From positions 1-64,000 of the forward strand of contig CAILMI010000012.1 in assembly GCA_903835255.1 (NCBI GenBank): a DNA stretch of 64,000 bases, written 5' to 3'. A program made the translations under genes and the position numbers. The notes beneath the pieces were generated by a model, which saw only the letters and a program-made list of their open reading frames with translations, ran no database searches and had not been told where the DNA came from. This DNA comes from an uncultured Verrucomicrobia subdivision 3 bacterium (GTDB taxonomy: Bacteria; Verrucomicrobiota; Verrucomicrobiia; Limisphaerales; UBA11358). Within the stretch, counting starts at the first letter, position 1; every line of letters begins with the position of its first letter. Shown one piece after another: positions 8,857-17,621 of the stretch.

Positions 8857-10218
8857 TCAGTGAGCGGTCGGTGCGGGGCTGGCTGGAAAAGCGAGGGTGA
8901 ACTCACAGAATTTTCCCGGCTCGGATTGCACGGTGATTTTACCGCCGGATTCCTGGAGGATGCGGTAGCAGATGCTCAGGCCCAGTCCCATGCCGGCCCC
9001 GACTTCCCGGGTGGTGAAGAAGGGGTCAAAAATCTTGCCCAGATGTTTCGGGTCGATTCCGCCGCCATTGTCGCGGACGGATAAAAGATTCTGTCCATTT
9101 TCAACGCGGCTTTTGATCCAGATGGTGGGAGGCTCGCCGGGGGTCGGGGGTTTCGATTTCAGAGCATCCAGGGAATTTTGCAGCAGGTTGACCAGCACTT
9201 GGATCAGCTTGTTTTTATTGGCTCGAATGGTTTGATGTTCCGCCAGCTGCTGTTCGATCTGCACGCGGTCCCGCCATTCATTGCTGAGGAAACGCAAGGC
9301 CAGGGTCACCACTTCAGCCACCTCGACTTCATCTTGCTGTTCGGTGTCCGGATGCGTGAACATCCTCAGATCCGAGACGATGGTCTGCACCCGCTTGAGG
9401 CCATCTTCGACATCGGTGAGGATTTCGGTGTAGTCGGCCTGCTGCTCGGCGGGGAGGTGCCGGCCTTTTTTTCGCAGGGTGAACAGGCCGGTGGTAGCGT
9501 AGTTCAGGGGGTTATTGATTTCGTGGATGATGCCGGCGCTCATGCGGCCCAGGGACGCGAGCTTTTCAGATTGCACCAGTTGCAGCTCGTTTTCTTTGAG
9601 CTGTTGAAGGCTCACCTCCAGCGCTTTGCGGCTTTGGTCGAGCTCGCTGCGGGAGACGAATTCCCGGGCGCGCACCCGGCTGTGGAAATACGTGCCGGCG
9701 ATGATGGCGATTCCAGAAGAGACCAGAAAAAATAGATTGCTCAGGAACAGACTTCCGTCAAAGGCCGCGGGGGAAAGCCAGCAGGCGGACACGTAGAGCA
9801 GGAGCACCAGTCCCACCGAGGCGACGCTCTGCCAGAATGGCCAGTCCAGCACCACCGCCAGCACCAGCAGCACCAGCGTGAGCCCCGCGTAATAGGGGGA
9901 CGCGCTCCCTTCCGTCGCAGCGATCATCCAGGCAATTGTGGCCGAGGGCAGGAAGAGCAGGACGCCGCCCTGGAAATGATAATATTTTTTTCCGAAGGGG
10001 GTGGAGAGGACCAGGGCGAGCCCGGCCATCAAGGCCGAGCAGAGCAGCCGCAACAGGAAAAAATCAAAAGCGTGATCTGGATAAACATACCAATCCAGCC
10101 CGCCGAAGAGCGGCACCATCCCGATGCCCAGCCAGCAGCCCCACCGGGTTTTGCGGATGGTGATTTCCCGATCGTGCTCCTGATAGGCGGCAAATAATTC
10201 TTTGGGGATCAAGGGCAT
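8857..10218 (-). CDS. PhcS-like membrane sensor histidine kinase
   Basis: A 453-residue kinase. About six membrane helices occupy residues 25-185. A coiled-coil linker (about 193-228), a HisKA box IIHEINNPLNYA and a GHKL ATPase domain follow, with N-box NLLQNSLDAL and the G-boxes DNGGGI and GMGLGLSI. It lies one base downstream of the methyltransferase gene and nine bases upstream of the receiver-kinase gene, so the three are one operon. In Ralstonia, PhcS senses a fatty-acid methyl ester made by PhcB; the same role here is inferred from gene order and architecture. Confidence 0.88.
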   Translation of the reverse strand: MPLIPKELFAAYQEHDREITIRKTRWGCWLGIGMVPLFGGLDWYVYPDHAFDFFLLRLLCSALMAGLALVLSTPFGKKYYHFQGGVLLFLPSATIAWMIAATEGSASPYYAGLTLVLLVLAVVLDWPFWQSVASVGLVLLLYVSACWLSPAAFDGSLFLSNLFFLVSSGIAIIAGTYFHSRVRAREFVSRSELDQSRKALEVSLQQLKENELQLVQSEKLASLGRMSAGIIHEINNPLNYATTGLFTLRKKGRHLPAEQQADYTEILTDVEDGLKRVQTIVSDLRMFTHPDTEQQDEVEVAEVVTLALRFLSNEWRDRVQIEQQLAEHQTIRANKNKLIQVLVNLLQNSLDALKSKPPTPGEPPTIWIKSRVENGQNLLSVRDNGGGIDPKHLGKIFDPFFTTREVGAGMGLGLSICYRILQESGGKITVQSEPGKFCEFTLAFPASPAPTAH

Positions 10219-10219
10219 G

Positions 10220-11722
10220 TCAGTCCGGCTTACGTATGTGGAGAAAGAGGTTCACCGAGGTCGGCTCTGCCATTACTCGCGTGGCGGCCCGGCAGCGATC
10301 AGGGACGAGGGACAAGAGTTGGTGGCGGTCGCGATAGATCAGCTGCCAGTCCAAGACGCACTCGATGAAATGGCGGAAGGGCTTGGTGTCATTCATGTTT
10401 GCGATCAGCATCAGGCCGCCGGGCGGCAGGGAATCATACCAGAGATCGATCAGGGCGCGGCAGGTCTGGGGCGCCAGATAATCGAATAGTCCCGCGCAGT
10501 AGATCAGGTCAAATTTTTCCGACGGCCCGGTCCGACGCTGCGTCCGTTTTAACAGTTCGTGCACCGACATTTTCTGCGCGCGGATCTCGGCGTGCCGGCC
10601 GCATTCGCGTTTTGCCTCCACCAGCTGTCGCCCGGTGTAGGCCAGGGTTTCCTCGTTGAAATCCACCAGGGTGAAGGCCGAATGGTTGCTCAGCGGGGTG
10701 GAGCGCAGAAAGGTCTGCACTTCGCGGGCCGGACCGCATCCGACGTTTAGGATGCGGGCGATTTTTCCGGTGCGGGCGGTGCGGGCGGTCTCGGCGATGA
10801 GGGTTTCGCCCAGATGAGCAATCCGGTTGCGGACGGATTTGGCCGGCCACTGGCTCATCAGCAAGAGATGAATTAATTTTTCAAAAAGCGAGCGGCCCTC
10901 CGGCTGGTTCCGGTGGATCATGTTCATCATCTCATAATCGCCCGCATGTCCGAGGGGTTTATGATAGGTGCGATGGCCGAACGGCGATCCTAAAAAAAGC
11001 TTATGCCAGTGGCGACGGACAAACTCCTGATGGACGTCGCGTGATTCCGGCGGCAGGGCGCCGAGGATGGACTCGAATTCCTCGTGCCGGCCGTTAAAGG
11101 CCCCTAAAATCCGGGGGGCGACCGTTTCCAACAGGGCCTGCTCTTCGGCGGCCGACTCACTTTCCGGATGCCTCCCAAACTCCAAACGCTCCAGCCAGTG
11201 GCGCACCCCCATAAGGTAGGACTCGACATCGGCGACCAGCACCTTGAACGCCGCCGTCATGCGGTAGTTTTTCTGCCAGTCCTGAAAAAATGCTTCGTAG
11301 GTTGCCGCCGCCAGGGGGGCGGAGCTGGGCGGCGGCTTGAAAAATGCCGTGTCCGAACCGGGGCCCTCGAGCTTGGCTTCCGCCACCAGTGACCCACCTG
11401 TGTCCACCACGCTGCTTACCACGGCCCGGCCGAAATACAGGATGCGCCGATCGCCGGTGATCTTAAAATGGCTGAGGACTTCTGAAGTCCGCAGGGTTCC
11501 GGCCAGCGGCCCGGCCTCAAATGTTGCCGTGTGGCGGGTCAACCGCGATAGGCGAGCGTGACAGTCCACGCCCTCCGCCGTTTGAAAGGTGACCTCAGTA
11601 GGGGAGGTGGCGGATGGGGTCGCGGCTCGGCTCGGCACCGCCTTCCTTTCAAGAGGGCCAACCGGGCGGTCGCGGCCATTGCTTTGGATGACGGGGCTCA
11701 TCTTCGTCCCAGAATGGAACAT
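10220..11722 (-). CDS. PhcB-like SAM methyltransferase with N-terminal PilZ-like domain
   Basis: A protein of about 500 residues. The N-terminal third resembles a PilZ-type domain. A helical region carries the motif PFGHRTYHKPLGHAGDYEMM, characteristic of this methyltransferase group. A class I SAM fold follows, with motif I ILNVGCGPAREVQTF and a later acidic VDFNEETL. Proteins of this kind are annotated as extracellular-factor 3-hydroxypalmitate methyl ester synthases (PhcB). The ATG at 11722 is chosen; 11701 is also possible. It is the first gene of the operon with the two kinases. The true substrate is unknown. Confidence 0.83.
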   Translation of the reverse strand: MFHSGTKMSPVIQSNGRDRPVGPLERKAVPSRAATPSATSPTEVTFQTAEGVDCHARLSRLTRHTATFEAGPLAGTLRTSEVLSHFKITGDRRILYFGRAVVSSVVDTGGSLVAEAKLEGPGSDTAFFKPPPSSAPLAAATYEAFFQDWQKNYRMTAAFKVLVADVESYLMGVRHWLERLEFGRHPESESAAEEQALLETVAPRILGAFNGRHEEFESILGALPPESRDVHQEFVRRHWHKLFLGSPFGHRTYHKPLGHAGDYEMMNMIHRNQPEGRSLFEKLIHLLLMSQWPAKSVRNRIAHLGETLIAETARTARTGKIARILNVGCGPAREVQTFLRSTPLSNHSAFTLVDFNEETLAYTGRQLVEAKRECGRHAEIRAQKMSVHELLKRTQRRTGPSEKFDLIYCAGLFDYLAPQTCRALIDLWYDSLPPGGLMLIANMNDTKPFRHFIECVLDWQLIYRDRHQLLSLVPDRCRAATRVMAEPTSVNLFLHIRKPD

Positions 11723-11800
11723 CTGCCCCCCCAAAACAACGCGATTGTTTGGGCTGGCCGAAGCCGTTTTTTACCCGAGCGTGGGGTTTACAACAAAAAT

Positions 11801-11827
11801 GCCGTGGCGGTAAATTCCCGCCACGGC
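11801..11827 (-). terminator. Rho-independent terminator of the Cys-rich repeat protein gene
   Basis: A perfect 10-bp stem (GCCGTGGCGG / CCGCCACGGC) with a 7-base loop. On the minus strand it is followed by ATTTTTGTTG. It lies 22 bp after the stop of the gene at 11850-12251. Confidence 0.8.
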
Positions 11828-11849
11828 GTGCTCCCCGATCTTAGGTATT

Positions 11850-12251
11850 TTAGATTTTACCGGCCGTCACCTGATTGGTGCAACCCAGCGTTTTCGCCAT
11901 GAGGCTGATGCTAAATTTGTTCGTGCAGCTCTTGCCGCATTCGGTGAAGAACTGGTTGGTGCCGCTTCCGGAGCAGCTCAGAAGGGTATTGATGCTGAAT
12001 TTGTTCGTGCAGCTCTTGCCGCATTCGGTGAAGAACTGGTTGGTGCCGCTTCCGGAGCAGCTCAGCAGGGTGTTGATGCTGAGTTTGTTCGTGCAGCTCT
12101 TACCGCATTCGGTGAAGAACTGGTTGGTGCCGCTTCCAGAACAGCCCAGCTGCGTGTTGAAGGCGTTGTTCGTGCAACTCGTCGGCGAACCAGCGGTTGC
12201 CATCAGGGCGCCCGCGATCAGAACTGAGGCTAATATCATCAATGATTTCAT
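11850..12251 (-). CDS. Small secreted Cys-rich protein with three 28-residue repeats
   Basis: A 133-residue protein with a clear signal peptide (about residues 1-21: MKSLMILASVLIAGALMATA). The mature part contains three near-identical 28-residue repeats, each with the spacing C-x11-C-x3-C, rich in Ser, Gly, Thr and Asn. A Cys-containing cap lies at each end. I recognise no family. The even Cys pattern suggests disulphides or metal binding after export. The ATG at 12251 is chosen because it starts the signal peptide. The gene stands alone with its own terminator, which suggests strong separate expression. Confidence 0.75.
   Translation of the reverse strand: MKSLMILASVLIAGALMATAGSPTSCTNNAFNTQLGCSGSGTNQFFTECGKSCTNKLSINTLLSCSGSGTNQFFTECGKSCTNKFSINTLLSCSGSGTNQFFTECGKSCTNKFSISLMAKTLGCTNQVTAGKI
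11917..12146. repeat. Tandem 84-bp repeats inside the Cys-rich protein gene
   Basis: Three units start at 11917, 12001 and 12085, each opening TTGTTCGTGCAGCTCTT on the plus strand. The first two are almost identical and the third slightly diverged, which suggests recent expansion by slippage or unequal crossing-over. The period is a multiple of three, so copy-number change keeps the reading frame. Confidence 0.85.
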
Positions 12252-12408
12252 ACTTTTTTTTGGTTGTGTATAAATTTTACCGAATATCAAAAGTAACTAT
12301 AGCATGGCGCCCCCCGACAGGCAATTAAAATTTAATATTTTACGATGGCGGCCTTCATTTCCATCTAACGGGGCCGCCCAAGCCGGTTCCGAAACAGCCG
12401 CTATAGCT

Positions 12409-15400
12409 TCATGCCGGTGGCTTCAAACTGCGCGATCGCCACAGGAAATAAATCGCGGGATACACCGCCAGCTCCATGATGGTCGAGGTGATGACGCCGC
12501 CGACCATTGGCGTGGCGATTCGTTTCATCACGTCCGCGCCCGCGCCGTGGCTCCACAAAATCGGCGCGAGGCCGGCGATGATGACGCACGCGGTCATGGC
12601 TTTCGGTCGGACGCGCTTCACGGCGCCGTGATAAATCGCGTCGCGCAAATCGGCGGTGGTATTGAGCAGGCCTTTCTTTTTCCAGTCCGCATGGGCCAGG
12701 TCCAAGTAGAGCAGCATGACCACGCCGGTTTCCGCGTCGAGGCCAGCGAGCGCGATGATGCCGACCCAGACAGCCACGCTCAAATTATAGTCGCACAGAT
12801 AAATTGCCCAGAACGCGCCGACCAGCGAGAACGGCACCGCGAGCATGACGATGGCGGTCTTGATGAGGGACTTCGTGTTGAGGTAAATGATCAGCGTGAT
12901 GAGCAGCAGCGTCAGCGGCACGACAATCATCAGCCGTTCCTTGGCGTGCAGCATGTATTCGTATTGGCCGCTCCAGAAAAGGTTGTAGCCGCCGGGCAGT
13001 TTGATTTCTCCATGCGCCACCGCCTCATTCACGGCGCGCATGGCCATCTGCACATAGGTTCCGACATCCACGCCACGGATATCCACATAGACCCAGGCGT
13101 TTGGCACCGCGCCTTCGCTCTTGATGCCCATCGGGCCGTCCACGACCTTCACTGTCGCCAACTGGCCGAGCGGAATCTGCGCGCCGGTCGGCGTGGGGAC
13201 AACGATGTCCTCGCGCAACGCCCGCAGGTCGGAGCGGAAATCGCGATCGTAACGCAAATTGATCGTGTAGCGTTGCAAGCCCTCCACGGTCGTCGTCAAC
13301 GCCATGCCGCCGAGCGCGACCGACAAAACATCCTGCACATCGGCCAGCGTCAGGCCGTAACGCGCGATGGCCTCGCGATCAATTTCAAATTCGATGAAGC
13401 GTCCGTCCATGACGCGCTCCGCGAACACGCTGGTGGTGCCGGGAACTTTGCGGACGACAGCCTCGACCTCGGTGCCGATGCGTTCGAGCGTGGCCAGATC
13501 CGCCCCGGCGACCTTGATGCCAACAGGCGTCTTAATGCCGGTGGACAGCATGTCAATGCGCGTGCGGATCGGCATCGTCCACGCATTGTTCAATCCGGGA
13601 ATCTGCACCACTTCATTCAGCGCGTCCGTGAGTTCATCCGGCGTGCGCTGGCGGTGCGCGATGACTTTGCCGTCCCCGTCTTTGATATCCACGGCGGGCC
13701 ATTCCGACACGGGCTTGAGGCGGATGGTGGTTTCGATCATGTCCATCGGGGCGGGATCGGTGGCGGTCTCGGCGCGGCCGGCTTTGCCGAACACCTCGGC
13801 GACTTCAGGAAACGATTTTATGAGACGGTCGGTGACCTGCAGGATTTCCCGCGCCTTCGTGGGCGAGATGCCTGGAAACGTCGTGGGCATGTAAAGCAGA
13901 TCGCCTTCGTAGAGCGGCGGCATGAATTCAGAGCCGATATTCTGATACGGAAAGAGTTTTCCCACGGAGAACGCCGCATCGCGAACCTTGCCTTCGGGCA
14001 GGACGCGCGAGGCCATCCAATTCCATGGTAAAAACACCCAGATGACAATGGCGGCGGCGGCAAGGATCACCTGCCAGCGCCATTTGATGACGAAATCCAA
14101 AACCGGATGATAAATCCAGATGAGCAGGCGATTGAGCGGATTTTTCTCTACCGACGGAATTTTTCCCCGGATGAACCAGCCCATCAGCACCGGCGCCAGC
14201 GTGAGGGACAGCAGCGCGGCGGCCGCCATGCAATACGTCTTGGTGAACGCCAGCGGCTTGAACAGCCGGCCTTCCTGCTCCTCCAATGTGAATACGGGAA
14301 GGAACGAAACCGTGATGACGAGCAGCGAATAAAATAGCGTCGGGCCGACTTCCACCGCGGCGTCGCGGATGATCTGCCAATGCGGTTTTTTGCCCTGGTC
14401 ACGTTCGAGATGCTTGTGCGCGTTCTCGATCATGATGATGACCGCATCCACCATCGCGCCGATGGCGATGGCGATGCCGCCCAGCGACATGATGTTGGCG
14501 CTGATGCCCTGACCGAACATCACGAGGAACGCCATCAGCACCGCGACCGGCAAAATGAGGATGGCCACCAGCGCGCTCCGCAGATGGAGCAGGAACGCGA
14601 GACAGACAAGCGCCACAACCACGCTTTCCTCGATCAGTTTTTCCTCGAGCGTCTTCACCGCGCGGTCGATCAGCGAGGTGCGGTCGTAGTTCACCGTGAC
14701 TTTCACGTCTTCCGGCAACGCCTTCGTCGCTGTCGCCAGCTTGGCTTTCACGTCTTGGATGACTTGATAGGCATTCGCGCCGTAGCGGACGACGACGATG
14801 CCGCCCACGGTTTCGCCCTCCCCATTGGCTTCGGCGATGCCGCGCCGCATGTCGGGGCCGAACTGGATGCTCGCCACATCGCGTAGAAGAATCGGCACGC
14901 CTTTGTCGCCAATACCGACGGCGACTTTTTTCAAATCGTCGAGGCTGGTGATGTAGCCTTTGACGCGCAGGATGAATTCACGTTCCGCCAATTCCAACGA
15001 ACGTCCCCCCACCTCGCCGTTGCTGCGTTCGATGGCCATGCTGACGTCTTTCAAGGCAAGGTTGTAGGCGCGCAGTTTGGTGGGGTCCACCGTGATTTGA
15101 TATTGCTTCTCAAAACCGCCAACGCTCGCGACTTCTGCCACGCCCGGCACGGAAGTGAGTTGATATTTTAGATACCAGTCTTGAATCGAGCGCAGTTCAG
15201 CGAGGTCGCGGTTCGTGGAATTGAGCGAATACATGAACGCCCAGCCCACGCCGGTCGCGTCCGGACCGAGCGATGGCGTGACGCCCTTGGGTAACTGGCC
15301 GCTGATGCTGCTCAAATACTCCAGCACGCGGCTCCGCGCCCAATACGGGTCGGTGCCGTCCTCAAAAATCACATAAACGAACGAGTAGCCGTAAAACGAA

Positions 15401-15654
15401 TAGCCACGCACGGTTTTCGCCTTCGCCACCGAAAGCATTTTCGTGGTGATGGGATAAGTGACCTGATCCTCGATGATGTTCGGCGCCTGGCCTTCCCACG
15501 GCGTGTAGATGATGACCTGCGTGTCGGAGAGGTCGGGAATTGCATCGAGGGGGATGTTGCGCGCCGCATAGACACCGCCAAACACCAGCGCCACCGTGGC
15601 GAGCAGCACGAGGAACTTGTTCCGCAGCGAAAAATCAATGATGCGTTGGAGCAT
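12409..15654 (-). CDS. cusA: Heavy-metal efflux RND transporter, CusA/CzcA family (Cu/Ag type)
   Basis: A 1081-residue inner-membrane proton-driven pump and the third gene of a tripartite efflux operon. It has the RND layout of 12 helices and two large periplasmic loops. Family motifs include IPDLSDTQVIIYT near the N-terminus and GKAGRAETATDPAPMDM. Three Met positions that bind Cu(I)/Ag(I) in E. coli CusA are conserved in context (LLYMPTT, MDMIETT, IDMLSTG), which favours copper/silver over zinc/cobalt. The ATG at 15654 is chosen; a longer frame to 15687 translates a palindromic repeat. Confidence 0.94.
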   Translation of the reverse strand: MLQRIIDFSLRNKFLVLLATVALVFGGVYAARNIPLDAIPDLSDTQVIIYTPWEGQAPNIIEDQVTYPITTKMLSVAKAKTVRGYSFYGYSFVYVIFEDGTDPYWARSRVLEYLSSISGQLPKGVTPSLGPDATGVGWAFMYSLNSTNRDLAELRSIQDWYLKYQLTSVPGVAEVASVGGFEKQYQITVDPTKLRAYNLALKDVSMAIERSNGEVGGRSLELAEREFILRVKGYITSLDDLKKVAVGIGDKGVPILLRDVASIQFGPDMRRGIAEANGEGETVGGIVVVRYGANAYQVIQDVKAKLATATKALPEDVKVTVNYDRTSLIDRAVKTLEEKLIEESVVVALVCLAFLLHLRSALVAILILPVAVLMAFLVMFGQGISANIMSLGGIAIAIGAMVDAVIIMIENAHKHLERDQGKKPHWQIIRDAAVEVGPTLFYSLLVITVSFLPVFTLEEQEGRLFKPLAFTKTYCMAAAALLSLTLAPVLMGWFIRGKIPSVEKNPLNRLLIWIYHPVLDFVIKWRWQVILAAAAIVIWVFLPWNWMASRVLPEGKVRDAAFSVGKLFPYQNIGSEFMPPLYEGDLLYMPTTFPGISPTKAREILQVTDRLIKSFPEVAEVFGKAGRAETATDPAPMDMIETTIRLKPVSEWPAVDIKDGDGKVIAHRQRTPDELTDALNEVVQIPGLNNAWTMPIRTRIDMLSTGIKTPVGIKVAGADLATLERIGTEVEAVVRKVPGTTSVFAERVMDGRFIEFEIDREAIARYGLTLADVQDVLSVALGGMALTTTVEGLQRYTINLRYDRDFRSDLRALREDIVVPTPTGAQIPLGQLATVKVVDGPMGIKSEGAVPNAWVYVDIRGVDVGTYVQMAMRAVNEAVAHGEIKLPGGYNLFWSGQYEYMLHAKERLMIVVPLTLLLITLIIYLNTKSLIKTAIVMLAVPFSLVGAFWAIYLCDYNLSVAVWVGIIALAGLDAETGVVMLLYLDLAHADWKKKGLLNTTADLRDAIYHGAVKRVRPKAMTACVIIAGLAPILWSHGAGADVMKRIATPMVGGVITSTIMELAVYPAIYFLWRSRSLKPPA

Positions 15655-15664
15655 GGTTAAAGTG

Positions 15665-15761
15665 GGGCAGGCGTCTCGCCTGCCCAAGCCCTATGAATGG
15701 CGGAGCTGTTTATTTTACTGTGCGCGCTGACGCGCTCGTTGGGCAGGCGGGACGCCTGCCC
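15665..15761. repeat. Two palindromes between the adaptor and pump genes
   Basis: Two 21-bp hairpins, 15665-15685 and 15741-15761, share the same 9-bp stem (GGGCAGGCG / CGCCTGCCC) with different 3-base loops. A GCGCGCTGACGCGC palindrome lies between them. They fill most of the 130-bp gap inside the efflux operon and could attenuate or stabilise parts of the transcript, or may simply be REP-type repeats. Confidence 0.8.
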
Positions 15762-15784
15762 TGCTTTATTGGAGTTCGTCGTTG

Positions 15785-17620
15785 TCATTTCTTAACGGGC
15801 ACCAGATCCATTTCGCATTTTTGGCATTTGCCCGGCTGGTCGGAAATGATCTCCGGGTGCATCGGACAGGTGAATTGCGGTGTCGCCGGCAAGGCTGCCT
15901 GCGGGTGTTGTTTCAGCCAGTTTGCTTCGGCAACCTTGCCATGTTTCACGGTGGAGGTCGGAACCAGTTGCATCTCACATTTCGGGCAGATGGCCGCATG
16001 ATCCGAAACAATATCCGCGTCCACGGCCATCGGACAGGTGTAGAGCACCGGCAAATCAGTCTTAACGGCGGCGGGCTTGGCCATCACCGGGATCAGCGTC
16101 ATGGCGCACAACGGACATTTACCCGGCTTGTCCTCGTGAATGCTCGCGTGCTCCAGCAGGGGGCAGGTGTAGTAAAGCACTTTGCCGCCGGGATGGATAT
16201 TTTTCAGCGCCGAGGGGCTGGCCGACACCAACGCCATGTTGCAGATCGAGCATTTCCCCGCGTGTTCATAAACAATCGGGATGTGTTCCGGCATCGGACA
16301 AACGTAAACCGACATTTCTGTTTCCGCCTTGGCTGGCAGGGTGCCGGTGGCTTCGTTTGTAGGACTTGCGCCGGTCATTTCCGTTTTCACAGCGGTGGTT
16401 GAGCCGCGCATCTTTTCAATCGCCTCGCGTAACTGGCTTTCCGAATCCAGCAGGAATTGTCCCGAAGTTACAACCCGTTCGCCCGCGCTCAAGCCGCTGA
16501 TGACTTGAATCAAGCCCTTCTCCGATTCCACGCCCAATACCACGTCGCGACCCTCGAATTTGCCGCCGTCCAGCGCAACGAACACCGTGTTCCGCGCGCC
16601 GCTGCGCAGCACGGCCGAGTCCGGCACCAGCACCACCGAATCTTCCAGCTCCGCGTGAATTTGCGCGGAGACAAACATCCCCGGCTTCAAAAAATAGCCC
16701 GGATTCTCAAACTCCAGCCGCACTTTGGCCGTGCGCGTCTTCTCATCCACGGTCGGATAAATGAACGCCACCCGCCCGTGAAACTCGCGGTCCGGCAGCG
16801 ACGCGACTTTCACGATCGCTTCCTGCCCCAGCTTCACAAACGGCAGGTCCTGCTCATACATTTGCGCGATCACCCAGACGATGCCGAGGTCCGCCAACCG
16901 GTAAAGTTTCATGCCGGCGTCCACCATCTGGCCGGCCACGACATTTTTCTCGATCACGAAACCGGACATCGGCGCAGCCACCGTCAAGGTCTTGGTCAGC
17001 TTGCGGGTTTTCTCCAGCTCCGCGATCTGCGCGTCCGGCACGTCGAAATACTTCAGCTTGTTCAGCGCCGACTCCCGCAAGGACGCCGCGCTGGGGTCAT
17101 TGGTGGCATTCCTGAAATTGAGCGCCAGCAAAAATTCCGATTGGGCGTTGTAAAGTTCCGGCGCATAGATCTCGAACAGCGGCTCGCCGCGATGCACCAG
17201 CCGGCCGGTGGCGTCCACTTCCAGCTTTTCAACCCAGCCTTTGAACTTCGTGGTCACGTCCGCCAGCGCGGTTTCGTTGTAATCAATCGTGCCGACCGTG
17301 CGGATGGTTTTGCGCAGCGGGCCGTGAATAACCTCCGCCGTGCGGATGTTCATGTTCTGTTGCGTCGCTACGTCCACGGCGATGGCGGACGGATTGGCCG
17401 AAGCCTCCGGGCTCGCACCGCTGTTGCGAATCGGAGTCAGTTTCATCCCGCAGATGGGGCAGTTGCCGGGATGATCCTGGATCACCGACGGATGCATGCC
17501 GCAGGTATAGAGCTGTTTGTTTTCGGAGGCGTGGGCGGAAAAAACCAGTACCGCCAGCAGGCTCATCACCGCCAGGAAAAAGCCGGAGGAACGAAAAAAG
17601 AATAGCGGGAGGGGGTTCAT
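15785..17620 (-). CDS. cusB: CusB-like efflux adaptor with five heavy-metal-binding modules
   Basis: A 611-residue periplasmic adaptor with an N-terminal signal/anchor (about residues 8-30). One heavy-metal-binding module follows at about 36-63 (YTCGMHP...CPICGMKL), then the membrane-fusion core with barrel-sandwich and beta-barrel parts. The C-terminal 150 residues hold four more modules, each with CPM or CPL followed by C-x2-C-x-M. CusB-type adaptors usually carry one or none. The ATG at 17620 lies directly after the stop of the upstream TolC-type gene. The Met/Cys-rich modules probably bind Cu(I)/Ag(I) and pass it to the pump. Confidence 0.93.
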   Translation of the reverse strand: MNPLPLFFFRSSGFFLAVMSLLAVLVFSAHASENKQLYTCGMHPSVIQDHPGNCPICGMKLTPIRNSGASPEASANPSAIAVDVATQQNMNIRTAEVIHGPLRKTIRTVGTIDYNETALADVTTKFKGWVEKLEVDATGRLVHRGEPLFEIYAPELYNAQSEFLLALNFRNATNDPSAASLRESALNKLKYFDVPDAQIAELEKTRKLTKTLTVAAPMSGFVIEKNVVAGQMVDAGMKLYRLADLGIVWVIAQMYEQDLPFVKLGQEAIVKVASLPDREFHGRVAFIYPTVDEKTRTAKVRLEFENPGYFLKPGMFVSAQIHAELEDSVVLVPDSAVLRSGARNTVFVALDGGKFEGRDVVLGVESEKGLIQVISGLSAGERVVTSGQFLLDSESQLREAIEKMRGSTTAVKTEMTGASPTNEATGTLPAKAETEMSVYVCPMPEHIPIVYEHAGKCSICNMALVSASPSALKNIHPGGKVLYYTCPLLEHASIHEDKPGKCPLCAMTLIPVMAKPAAVKTDLPVLYTCPMAVDADIVSDHAAICPKCEMQLVPTSTVKHGKVAEANWLKQHPQAALPATPQFTCPMHPEIISDQPGKCQKCEMDLVPVKK

Positions 17621-17621
17621 G

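Noticed and set aside
12347-12378. Terminator of the efflux operon (GGCGGCC / GGCCGCC)
   Set aside because: The stem is only 7 bp with an 18-base loop and no T run follows directly, so support is too weak to annotate.
12304-14031. Long plus-strand open frame (575 codons) opposite the efflux pump gene
   Set aside because: It is antisense to a gene with strong RND motifs. The His/Arg/Gly-rich translation is typical of the complementary strand of GC-rich coding DNA.
16457-17605. Long plus-strand open frame opposite the adaptor gene
   Set aside because: Same reason: antisense shadow of a well-supported gene with five metal-binding modules.
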